Assembly (NCBI RefSeq): GCF_025460765.1
Contig: NZ_JAMWEG010000010.1
Span: forward strand, 1 to 64,000
Source of the DNA: Micromonospora sp. MA102
Lineage (GTDB): Bacteria; Actinomycetota; Actinomycetes; Mycobacteriales; Micromonosporaceae
Reading direction: 5' to 3'
DNA: 64,000 nt
Shown: piece by piece, positions 15,615 through 23,490 of the stretch
Numbering within the stretch: position 1 is the first letter of the stretch
How the letters are laid out: each line of letters starts with the position of its first letter
The notes under the pieces: model-generated
Told to the model about the DNA's origin: nothing
Seen by the model: only the letters and a program-made list of their open reading frames with translations
Database searches by the model: none
Translations under genes and position numbers: made by a program

Positions 15615-15723
15615 GAGCGGCAACGGTACGCGAACGGGAGCCGATTGTGACACCCGTGCGGCACGGTTGCCGGGGGGTGTCCGAATTGCGGGCTGTTTCC
15701 GCAGGTCAGGGCGGTTCGGGCGG

Positions 15724-17472
15724 TCAGCCGACGAGGAGCTGGTGGGTGGCCAGCTCGCGGTAGAGCGGGCTGGCCGAGGTCAGCTCGTCGTGGGTGCCGA
15801 CGGCGACCACCCGGCCGGCGTCCAGCACCACGATCTGGTCGGCGTCCACCACGGTGGAGAGGCGGTGCGCCACGATCAGCAGGGTGCGGCGCACCGCGAC
15901 GGCGTCGATGGCCCGGCGCAGCGCCGCCTCGTTGCGGGCGTCGAGGTTGCTGGTCGGCTCGTCGAGCAGCAGCACCGGCGGCCCGGCCAGCAGCGCCCGG
16001 GCGATCGCCAGCCGCTGCCGCTCGCCGCCGGAGAGCAGCACGCCGCCCTCGCCGACCTGCACGTCCAGCCCGTCGGCGGTCCGCTCGGCCAGGTGCCCGA
16101 GGTTGACCTCGTCGAGCACGGCGTGCAGCTGGTCGTCGGTGGCGTCCGGAGCGGTGATCAGCAGGTTGTCCCGGAGCGTGCCGGCGAGCACCGGGGCCTC
16201 CTGCTCCACGTAGCCGAGCCGGGCCCGCAGCGCGTCCCGGGGCAGGTCGCGCACGTCGACCCCGTCCAGGCGCAGCGTGCCGCCGGTCACCTCGTAGAAG
16301 CGCTCGACCAGGGCGAGCAGGGTGGACTTGCCGGCGCCCGACGGGCCGACCAGGGCCGTGCGGGTGCCGCCCGGCACGGTGAAGCTCACCTCGTGCAGCA
16401 CCGGCGGGCCGCCCGGGTAGCCGAAGTCCACCCGGTCGAACTCCACCGCCGCCGGGCCGGTCGCGCCGGGCCGGGCGGTGACCGGCGCCGGCCGCTCGTC
16501 CGCCCCCTCCCCCGGCACGGCGAGGATCTCCTCGATCCGGGCCAGCGCGCCGAGCCCCGTCTGCAGCTGGGTGTAGGCGTGCACCGCCTGCCCCAACGGC
16601 AGCACCAGGAAGAACAGGAACATCACGAAGGCCACCAGGTCGCCCACGCCGATCGCGCCGGACGCCACCCGCGCCCCGCCCACAGCCAGCACCAGCAGGA
16701 AGGCGCCCTGGACGGTGACCGTGCTGGCCGGGCCCACCACCGCCTGGGCCCGGGCCACCCGCAGCCCGGCCGCGTACGCCTCGGTCGCGCTCGACACCAC
16801 GGTCGCCGTCTCCCGCCGCTCGGCGCGGCTGGCCCGGATGGTCCGGGCCGCCGAGATGGCCCGCTCGACGGCGGAGGTCATCTCGCCGACCCGCTCCTGG
16901 GCCTGGCGGGCCAGCCCGCGAACCCGCCGGGCGACCGTCAGGGCGAAGCCGACGCCCACCGCGACGGCGGCCAGGGTCACCCCGAACAGCAGCGGGTCGA
17001 GCAGCAGCATGGCGGTGCCGGCGCCGAGCACCATGACCGCCCCGGTGACGGTCTCGAAGAGGCCGGAGGTGACCACGGCCCGCAGCAGCGTGGTGTCCGC
17101 GCCGACCCGGGAGAGCAGGTCGCCCGTGCGGCGCCGGTCGTACTCGGCGATCGGCAGCCGCAGCACGTGCCCGGCGAGCCGCCGCCGGGTGCCCAGCACG
17201 AGCCCCTCGGCGGTGCGCTGGAGCAGGAAGTCGCGGAGCCCGCCGAGCAGCGCGCCGACCACCACGAGGGCCACCAGGACGGTGACCAGCCCCGTGGCCG
17301 GGCGGCCGGCGGTGATCCGGTCGAGCACGCCCCGGGTGAGCAGGGGCTGGGCCAGCGCCGCCCCGGCGCCGGTGAACGACAGCACGCCGACCACCACGAG
17401 GGTGCCGCGGTGGGCGCGCAGGTACGGCAGCAGGGCGGCGAGCCCCGGCGGGCGGCCGGCGTCGGTGGTCAT
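15724..17472 (-). CDS. ABC exporter, fused membrane and ATPase domains
   Basis: A 582-residue half-transporter. Six transmembrane helices occupy about residues 1-310. The ATPase domain has Walker A GPSGAGKST (about 375), signature LSGGERQRL (about 477), Walker B LLLDEPTSNLD (about 498) and the switch His in VAHRLSTV. It probably works as a homodimer exporting a drug or lipid. The gene starts 29 bp after the dehydrogenase stop on the same strand, so it may belong to the Gfo/Idh-MDR operon. Substrate unknown. Confidence 0.92.
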   Translation of the reverse strand: MTTDAGRPPGLAALLPYLRAHRGTLVVVGVLSFTGAGAALAQPLLTRGVLDRITAGRPATGLVTVLVALVVVGALLGGLRDFLLQRTAEGLVLGTRRRLAGHVLRLPIAEYDRRRTGDLLSRVGADTTLLRAVVTSGLFETVTGAVMVLGAGTAMLLLDPLLFGVTLAAVAVGVGFALTVARRVRGLARQAQERVGEMTSAVERAISAARTIRASRAERRETATVVSSATEAYAAGLRVARAQAVVGPASTVTVQGAFLLVLAVGGARVASGAIGVGDLVAFVMFLFFLVLPLGQAVHAYTQLQTGLGALARIEEILAVPGEGADERPAPVTARPGATGPAAVEFDRVDFGYPGGPPVLHEVSFTVPGGTRTALVGPSGAGKSTLLALVERFYEVTGGTLRLDGVDVRDLPRDALRARLGYVEQEAPVLAGTLRDNLLITAPDATDDQLHAVLDEVNLGHLAERTADGLDVQVGEGGVLLSGGERQRLAIARALLAGPPVLLLDEPTSNLDARNEAALRRAIDAVAVRRTLLIVAHRLSTVVDADQIVVLDAGRVVAVGTHDELTSASPLYRELATHQLLVG

Positions 17473-17501
17473 GGCAGCACCGTAACCGGGCCGGCCCAGG
17501 C

Positions 17502-18590
17502 TCAGCCGGTGAGCACCACCTGCAGCTCCGAGCGGCGCCGCTCGGCCAGGTCGGTGAGCAGCGCCGGCGCCTCCTCCAGCGGCACCACCGCGGAGACGAG
17601 GTGCTTGCGGACCAGGTCGCCGTACTGGCGCAGCAGCTCGATGGTCTCCGCGGAGAGCCGCTCCCGGTCCCAGGTCGGCGCCAGCCCGCGCGGCACCCGG
17701 CCGATCTGGGCGCAGCGCAGCGCCAGCCCGTTGTGGTGGAACTCCTCCCCGAGCCGGACCGCGTCCGCGCCGGCCTGGTAGAACGCCAGGTCGATCACGG
17801 TGCCCTGGGGGCGCAGCAGGCGCAGCGCGAGCTGGAGCGCCCAGTCCTGGCCCCGGCACTGGAAGACCACGTCCGCGCCCCGGTCGCCGGCGGCGTGGTT
17901 CCAGCGGGTCTTGAGCACCACGGCCGGGTCGTCCGCCGCCGGGTCGAGGGTCTCCAGGCCCAGCGCCTCGGCCACCTCCCGCCGGGCCGGGGTGGGGTCG
18001 AGGACCACCACGGACGCGGCACCGTGCCGCCGGGCGAACAGCGCGGTGAGCAGCCCGACCACCCCGCTGCCGACCACCGCCACCCGCCGCCCGCGCACCC
18101 CGTCGCCGAGCGAGCGGACGTCGGTGCCGCAGAGGTCGGCGGCGGCGTGCAGCAGGCCGTTGGCGCAGATCGGGCCCATGTGCGCGACGTAGACGCCGAG
18201 CAGCGGGTCGAGGTCGTCGGGCAGCGGCACGAACCGTTCGGCGACCGGGTCGGCCAGGTAGCCGCTGCGGTGGCCGTAGGTCATGGCGCCGACCGTGCCC
18301 ACGGCGACGGCCGGGGTGCGGCTCTCCACCACCCTTCCGACCTGCATGTAGCCGAGCCGGGTGACCGGGTACGGCGTGCTGGCCTCGCCGGGCTGGAACA
18401 GCCCGAGGCCGGCGTTCCAGGTGACGTGCAGATAGGGGTTCGTGCCCTTGACGTAGCTCAGCTCGGTGCCGGCGGAGACCCCGCTGTAGAGGGTCTCCAC
18501 CCGGAAGGTGCCCTCACGCAGCTCGGCCGCGTCCTGCTCGACCAGCTCGACCCGGCCCGGCCCGCTGACCACCACCACCCGGTCACGCAT
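17502..18590 (-). CDS. Medium-chain dehydrogenase, BchC-like, lacking usual zinc ligands
   Basis: A 362-residue medium-chain dehydrogenase/reductase. The Rossmann motif VAVVGSGVVGLLTALFA (about residues 168-184) and a following acidic VVLDPT indicate NAD(P) binding. In place of the catalytic Cys motif it has YSGVSAGTELSYVKG, as in BchC-type and similar subfamilies, so a classical zinc alcohol dehydrogenase role is unlikely. Its start overlaps the Gfo/Idh stop by 8 bp (ATGCGTGA), implying a joint pathway, perhaps sugar or cyclitol oxidation. Confidence 0.82.
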   Translation of the reverse strand: MRDRVVVVSGPGRVELVEQDAAELREGTFRVETLYSGVSAGTELSYVKGTNPYLHVTWNAGLGLFQPGEASTPYPVTRLGYMQVGRVVESRTPAVAVGTVGAMTYGHRSGYLADPVAERFVPLPDDLDPLLGVYVAHMGPICANGLLHAAADLCGTDVRSLGDGVRGRRVAVVGSGVVGLLTALFARRHGAASVVVLDPTPARREVAEALGLETLDPAADDPAVVLKTRWNHAAGDRGADVVFQCRGQDWALQLALRLLRPQGTVIDLAFYQAGADAVRLGEEFHHNGLALRCAQIGRVPRGLAPTWDRERLSAETIELLRQYGDLVRKHLVSAVVPLEEAPALLTDLAERRRSELQVVLTG

Positions 18591-19623
18591 CGACGGTCAC
18601 CCCCGTCGGCCCGGCCGGCGTCGCGTCGGCGACCGCGGCGGTGAGCCGCGCGGCCGGCCCGGTGGGCAGCGCCACCGCCCGCCCGGTGCGCGCCGACTGG
18701 GCCACCGCGAGGGCGAGCCGCTGGGTGCGCAGCGCCTCCGCGTACGGGACCCGGACGTCGTCGCCGACCCCCCGGACCGCGTCGACGAAGGCCCGGTCGA
18801 CGGCCACCCGGGCGCCGTCCGGGTCGGCGGGCAGGCGCCGCTCGCCGTCGGCGTCGCAGACGGTCAGGCCGTCCTCGGCCAGGGACAGCGCCAGCCCGTC
18901 GGCGAGGATCTCCAGGCCGGCCCGGTGCTTCCAGCCGAGCACGCAGGCCGCCGCCAGGGTGCCCACCGCGCCGGAGGCGAAGCGCAGGGTGGCCGCCGTG
19001 ACCGAGTCGATGTCCGCGCCCTCCACCGGCGGTGGGCTGCCGTCGCCGTACGCGGTCACCTCGGTCGCCTCGCCGACCAGCAGCCGCACCAGGTCCAGCA
19101 CGTGCGCCGCCTGTTCGACGACCGGCCCGCCGGAGCGGTCCCGCCGGGCCCACCAGGCCACCGGCGGCACCTTGTCCAACCAGGCGCCGTTGACCATCCG
19201 CACCGGCCGGTCCGCGAGCAGCTGCCGGGCCTCCTCCACCACGTGCAGGTAGCGCCAGTGGTGGCCGACCGCGGTGAGCAGGCCTCGGCGCTCGACCAGC
19301 GCGGCGACCCGCTCCGCGGTCTCCAGGTCCACCGCCACCGGCTTCTCGACGAACATCGGCACGCCCGCGGCGATCACCGCCTCCTCGACCGGGCCGTGCG
19401 CGAACGGCGGCACGCAGACGTAGACCGCGTCCGGCCCGGCGGCGAGCAGCTCGTCCACGTCGCGGAAGGTCCGCGCGCCGTGCGCGCCGGCGAGCGCCGC
19501 CGCCGCCTCCGGGGCGACGTCGGTCACCCCGAGCAGTTCCACGTCCTCGAAGCCGGCCAGCACGCGGGCGTGGCGCTGCCCCACCCCGCCGGCTCCGACG
19601 AGTCCCACCCGGCACACACGCAT
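18583..19623 (-). CDS. Gfo/Idh/MocA family oxidoreductase
   Basis: A 346-residue NAD(P)-dependent sugar/cyclitol oxidoreductase. The N-terminal Rossmann motif is VGLVGAGGVGQRHARVLAG (about residues 6-24), followed by the family's VEKPVAVDLETAE (EKP motif) and GHHWRYL. Length is normal. The start is ATG 19623; longer readings lack support. It is first in a minus-strand operon with the MDR dehydrogenase, and is divergent from gpgS across 216 bp. Substrate not evident. Confidence 0.88.
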   Translation of the reverse strand: MRVCRVGLVGAGGVGQRHARVLAGFEDVELLGVTDVAPEAAAALAGAHGARTFRDVDELLAAGPDAVYVCVPPFAHGPVEEAVIAAGVPMFVEKPVAVDLETAERVAALVERRGLLTAVGHHWRYLHVVEEARQLLADRPVRMVNGAWLDKVPPVAWWARRDRSGGPVVEQAAHVLDLVRLLVGEATEVTAYGDGSPPPVEGADIDSVTAATLRFASGAVGTLAAACVLGWKHRAGLEILADGLALSLAEDGLTVCDADGERRLPADPDGARVAVDRAFVDAVRGVGDDVRVPYAEALRTQRLALAVAQSARTGRAVALPTGPAARLTAAVADATPAGPTGVTVDA

Positions 19624-19839
19624 GCTCCGACCCCTCCACCGCGAAAAACGGACCGTCGAGACCACTCCCCGCACGGCCGCGCGGCCAAACGTGTACCGGA
19701 CGCGCAATCAGACGTTCACCGGCCGGGAACCGCCCGGAACCACCTTGGTGATCAGGTGTTCGGCATGATCCGGTTAGCACGGGCGGCGGATTGGGCAAAC
19801 CAGGAGCCCGTGGATCCGCCACGACCTGGGAGCGTGCCT

Positions 19840-20853
19840 GTGCCGGATACAGCGTCGACCGTCTCACCCGTGGTGGAGGCCTGGGCCACATACCGCACCA
19901 CGTCCGCCGACGACTGGCCGGCGCGCCGCCTGCTGCGCGCCAAGGGCGCGAGCCGGGTCAGCGTGGTGCTGCCGGCCCGCAACGAGGAGGCGACCGTCGG
20001 GGCGATCGTCTCGACGATCCGCCAGCACCTGATGGACCGGGTGCCGCTGGTGGACGAGCTGATCGTGGTGGACTCGCGATCCACCGACCGGACCGCGCAG
20101 GTGGCCCGGGCGGCCGGCGCCGAGGTGGTCAGCCAGGACGCCATGACGCGCGGGCTGCCCCGGCTCAGCGGCAAGGGGGACGCGCTCTGGGCCGGGCTGG
20201 CGGCGGCGGAGGGCGACGTGGTCGCGTTCGTCGACGCCGACCTGCGGGAGTTCCGGCCGCACTTCGTCACCGGACTGGTCGGGCCGCTGCTCACCGACCC
20301 GTCGGTCGACTTCGTGAAGGGCTTCTACCACCGGCCCCTGGTCCGCGCCACCGGGGTGGAGGCCGACGGCGGGGGCCGGGTGACCGAGCTGATGGCCCGG
20401 CCGCTGCTGAACCTGTTCTGGCCGGAGCTGGCCGGCTTCGTGCAGCCGCTCGCCGGCGAGTACGCGGGCCGCCGCGAGGTGCTGGCGCAGGTGCCGTTCG
20501 TCTCCGGCTACGGCGTCGAGACGGCGATGCTCATCGACCTGCTGGAGCTGGTCGGGCTGGACGCGCTGGCCCAGGTGGACCTGGGCGAGCGCAAGCACCG
20601 CCACCAGGACACCGCCGCGCTGGGCCGGATGTCGGCGCAGATCCTGCTGACCGCCTGGTCCCGGTTGCAGCGGCGCGGCTGGGCGGTGCCCGGCCTGGAG
20701 CCGACCGCCCTGCTGACCCAGTTCCGGCGGGGCGGCTCGGAGGCACTGCCCCACCTGGACCGCGAGATCGTGGTCAGCGACGTCTCGATCGAGGAGCGGC
20801 CGCCGCTGGAGCAGCTGCGGCACCGGGTGCCGCGGCGACGGGTCGCGGCGTGA
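19840..20853 (+). CDS. gpgS: Glucosyl-3-phosphoglycerate synthase
   Basis: A 337-residue GT81/GT2-type enzyme that makes glucosyl-3-phosphoglycerate from an NDP-glucose and 3-phosphoglycerate, the first step to glucosylglycerate and, in mycobacteria (Rv1208), to methylglucose lipopolysaccharide. Diagnostic parts are SVVLPARNEEATVG, VVDSRSTDRT, LSGKGDALWAG, the metal/donor motif VDADLREFRPHF, FVKGFYHRPL, PLAGEYAGRRE and GERKHRHQD. Start is uncertain: GTG 19840 has GGGAG 7 nt upstream and gives a normal N-terminus; ATG 19765 would add 25 residues. A GT4 gene follows 28 nt downstream. Confidence 0.88.
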   Translation: MPDTASTVSPVVEAWATYRTTSADDWPARRLLRAKGASRVSVVLPARNEEATVGAIVSTIRQHLMDRVPLVDELIVVDSRSTDRTAQVARAAGAEVVSQDAMTRGLPRLSGKGDALWAGLAAAEGDVVAFVDADLREFRPHFVTGLVGPLLTDPSVDFVKGFYHRPLVRATGVEADGGGRVTELMARPLLNLFWPELAGFVQPLAGEYAGRREVLAQVPFVSGYGVETAMLIDLLELVGLDALAQVDLGERKHRHQDTAALGRMSAQILLTAWSRLQRRGWAVPGLEPTALLTQFRRGGSEALPHLDREIVVSDVSIEERPPLEQLRHRVPRRRVAA

Positions 20854-20881
20854 GCGCCGCCCGAGGAAGGGACGCCGCACG

Positions 20882-22036
20882 ATGACTCTCACTGTCCTGA
20901 TGAACGCGGGTCCCTGGCTGTCGGTGCCGCCGCCCGGCTACGGCGGGATCGAGAACGTCGTCGCCACGCTGGTGCCGGAGCTGCGCCGGCTCGGCGTGCG
21001 GGTGGTGCTCGCCTCGGTGGAGACCAGCACGCTGCCGGTCGACGAGCGGATCTCGGTCTTCCCGGACGGGCAGTTCCACGCCCTGCAACGGCCGTACAAC
21101 CAGGTCTGCGGGGTGGCCCAGGCGCACCTGCACGGGGTGGTCCGCGCGCTGCACGCCCGCGACGACATCGACCTGGTGCACGACCACGTGGAGGCGGTCG
21201 GACTGGCCACCATGGCGGCGATGGGCCCGGACGCCCCACCGGCGCTGCACACCCTGCACTGGGACCTGGCCAAGCACCCGGAGCTGTACGGCAACCTCGA
21301 CGGCGGCGGCCGGGTGCGCGTCAGCGGCGTCTCGGCCAGTCAGCTCGCCCGCGCGCCGCGGGCCCTCCAGGACCACTCGGTCGGCCACGTGCACCTGTCC
21401 ACCCCGCTGGCGGTGGGCGCGGACCGCCGGCCGCCCGTGGCGAAGGGTGAGCACGTGGTCATCCTGGGCCGGATCAACCCGGGCAAGGGGCAGGACCTGG
21501 GCGCCCGGCTGGCCCGGCAGGTCGGCTTCCCGCTGGTGCTGGCGGGTCCCGTGGGTCCGTACCACCGGCCCGAGGACCTGGCCGCGGCGGGCGACGAGGC
21601 CCGGCAGAACCCGGACGTCCGGTTCTTCTACGACCACGTCGCCCCGCACGTCGACGGCGACCTGGTGCGGTGGGTGGGCACGGTCGCCGGGCCGGAGCGC
21701 GACGACCTGGTGGCGGGGGCGCGGGCCTCGCTGTTCCCGCTGCGCTGGGAGGAGCCCGGGGGCACCGCGGTGGTCGAATCACTCGCGCTCGGGACGCCGG
21801 TGGTGGCCACCGCCCGGGGCTGCCTGCCGGAGCTGATCGAGCACGGCCGCACCGGCCTGCTCACCGCCGACGAGGAGGAGCTGGGCGACCTGGTGCTGGC
21901 CGCCGGCCTGCTCGACGAGGACGAGTGCCGGCGCGAGGCGGCCACGCGGTTCACCCCGGAGCTGATGGCCCAGCGGTACGTGGAGCTGTACCAGCAGGTC
22001 CGCCGGCTCGCCGCCCGGTCGTTGCAGCTCGCCTGA
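20882..22036 (+). CDS. GT4 family glycosyltransferase
   Basis: A 384-residue GT-B glycosyltransferase: acceptor-side PPPGYGGIENVVATLVPEL and VHDHVE, donor-side VILGRINPGKGQ, and the GT4 EX7E region WEEPGGTAVVESLALGTPVV. Acceptor unknown. It is 28 bp downstream of gpgS in the same direction, so it probably acts in the same glycan or glycolipid pathway. A hairpin follows. Confidence 0.88.
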   Translation: MTLTVLMNAGPWLSVPPPGYGGIENVVATLVPELRRLGVRVVLASVETSTLPVDERISVFPDGQFHALQRPYNQVCGVAQAHLHGVVRALHARDDIDLVHDHVEAVGLATMAAMGPDAPPALHTLHWDLAKHPELYGNLDGGGRVRVSGVSASQLARAPRALQDHSVGHVHLSTPLAVGADRRPPVAKGEHVVILGRINPGKGQDLGARLARQVGFPLVLAGPVGPYHRPEDLAAAGDEARQNPDVRFFYDHVAPHVDGDLVRWVGTVAGPERDDLVAGARASLFPLRWEEPGGTAVVESLALGTPVVATARGCLPELIEHGRTGLLTADEEELGDLVLAAGLLDEDECRREAATRFTPELMAQRYVELYQQVRRLAARSLQLA

Positions 22037-22049
22037 GCCGACGGGTCCC

Positions 22050-22069
22050 CCGGGGGCGTTTGCCCCCGG
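22050..22069 (+). terminator. Terminator after the GT4 gene
   Basis: CCGGGGGC and GCCCCCGG pair around a GTTT loop, 13 bp past the GT4 stop. The stem extends outward with one mismatch and wobble pairs to about 22043-22076. Confidence 0.65.
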
Positions 22070-22116
22070 TGGGTCCGGGAATGCCGCCCGGTCCCTTGTC
22101 TGGCGAGGAGGCCGGC

Positions 22117-22581
22117 ATGACGAACTCGATGGCCCACTCCCGTGGGCGGCGCAACCCGGCCGACGGCCGGGCGCCGGTACGCCGGGCCGCGGCGACGGTC
22201 GGCGTGCTCTTCCTGGTGATCGGCGTGCTGGGCTTCATCCCCGGCATCACCACCCACTTCGGCGACCTCAAGTTCGCCGGGCACGACTCCGACGCGAAAC
22301 TGCTCGGGCTGTTCCAGGTCTCGGTGCTGCACAACATCGTGCACCTGCTGTTCGGCGTCGCCGGCCTGCTGCTGGCCCGGACCGTCTCCGGCTCGCGGGC
22401 GTTCCTGATCGGCGGTGGCGCGATCTACCTCGTGCTCTGGCTCTACGGCGTGGTGGTCGACCATGACAGCGGCGCGAACTTCATCCCGCTGAACGGCGCG
22501 GACAACTGGCTGCACTTCCTGCTCGGGGTCGGCATGATCGCCCTCGGGCTGCTCACCACCCGGGGCACGAACCGACGCTGA
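22117..22581 (+). CDS. DUF4383 membrane protein
   Basis: A 154-residue DUF4383 protein with four predicted transmembrane helices. VGVLFLVIGVLGFIPGITT, LHNIVHLLFGVAGLLLA and ADNWLHFLLGVGMIALGL are family-typical. GAGGAGG lies just upstream of the ATG at 22117. Function unknown; such proteins are common in actinobacteria near stress genes. Confidence 0.88.
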   Translation: MTNSMAHSRGRRNPADGRAPVRRAAATVGVLFLVIGVLGFIPGITTHFGDLKFAGHDSDAKLLGLFQVSVLHNIVHLLFGVAGLLLARTVSGSRAFLIGGGAIYLVLWLYGVVVDHDSGANFIPLNGADNWLHFLLGVGMIALGLLTTRGTNRR

Positions 22582-22670
22582 CCCGGCCCGCCCGGGCCGG
22601 GTGTCCGGTTTCGCCCGGCCCACGCGGGGGTATCTCCCAGGCCCACGACGAGATGGAAACGAGGGCCTGG

Positions 22671-23402
22671 ATGTCCACCCGGATCAGGTGCGAGGTCCGC
22701 GACGAGACGCCGGTCACCGTCGTACGGCTGGTGGGCACGCTCGACCTGGGCACGATGCGCTCGGTGCACACGGTCCTGGACCGCTGCCTCGCCGCGCAGC
22801 CGGACGCTCTGGTGGTCGACCTGGAGAAGCTCGTCGTCACGGACCCGCTCGCCCTGTCCGTCTTCGCCGCCGCGGCCCGCCGGGCCGCGGACTGGCCGGC
22901 GGTGCCGATGGTGCTGTCCGCCCCGCCGCAGGAGACGGCCGCCTGGCTCGCCGAGACGACCGCGTGCCGGGTGGTGCCGGTCCGCCGCGACTGCACGGAG
23001 GCGACCGCGCTGGCCGGGGCGGCTGCGGCGCCGCGCCTGCGGGCCCGTTTGGAGCCGGTGGCCGACGCCTGCCGCCGGGCCCGCGAGCTGGTCACCGACG
23101 CGTGCGCCCGGTGGAACGTCCCGGAGCTGGCCGGCCCGGCCTCGCTGGTTCTCAGCGAGCTGGTCGGCAACGTGGTCCGGCACGCCGGCACCCCCATGCA
23201 GGTGACGCTGACCCTGCGCCGGCCGTACCTGCGGGTGGCGGTCATGGACGGCAGCCCGGCCGATCCGCGGGTGGCGACCGACCCCGATCTGCGCGCCGAG
23301 GGTGGACGCGGGCTCATGCTGGTCCGCGAGCTGACCCAGCGCTGGGGCAGCACCCCGGCGGGCGCGGGCAAGGTGGTCTGGGCCATGCTACCGGCGAACT
23401 GA
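22671..23402 (+). CDS. STAS-HATPase fusion, RsbW-type anti-sigma candidate
   Basis: A 243-residue protein. Residues 1-95 are STAS-like (VRLVGTLDLGTM, ALVVDLEKLVVTDPLALSVF). Residues 130-243 are a GHKL/RsbW-type kinase domain with N-box SELVGNVVRHA, VMDGSPADP and GGRGLMLVRELT. The STAS site normally DSSG reads TDPLA, so it lacks the phosphorylatable Ser. RsbW-like proteins hold SigB/SigF-type sigma factors and phosphorylate STAS antagonists; here both modules are in one chain. A SigF-type sigma factor fused to another STAS lies 2.2 kb away past ctaD. ATG 22671 is preferred (GAGGG upstream) over 22653. Confidence 0.82.
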   Translation: MSTRIRCEVRDETPVTVVRLVGTLDLGTMRSVHTVLDRCLAAQPDALVVDLEKLVVTDPLALSVFAAAARRAADWPAVPMVLSAPPQETAAWLAETTACRVVPVRRDCTEATALAGAAAAPRLRARLEPVADACRRARELVTDACARWNVPELAGPASLVLSELVGNVVRHAGTPMQVTLTLRRPYLRVAVMDGSPADPRVATDPDLRAEGGRGLMLVRELTQRWGSTPAGAGKVVWAMLPAN

Positions 23403-23441
23403 CCGAATTCTCCGCTCTCGCCTGCTTTGATGAGCTGAGGG

Positions 23442-23463
23442 GACGGGTACGCGTGCCCGTCCT
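23442..23463. promoter_or_regulatory. Inverted repeat upstream of ctaD
   Basis: GGACGGG and CCCGTCC flank an 8-base spacer containing ACGCGT, 28 bp upstream of the ctaD start. It could be a leader hairpin, the terminator of the STAS-HATPase gene, or an operator. Confidence 0.35.
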
Positions 23464-23490
23464 GTCTGTCGTCACACGGGGTGAGAAGCC

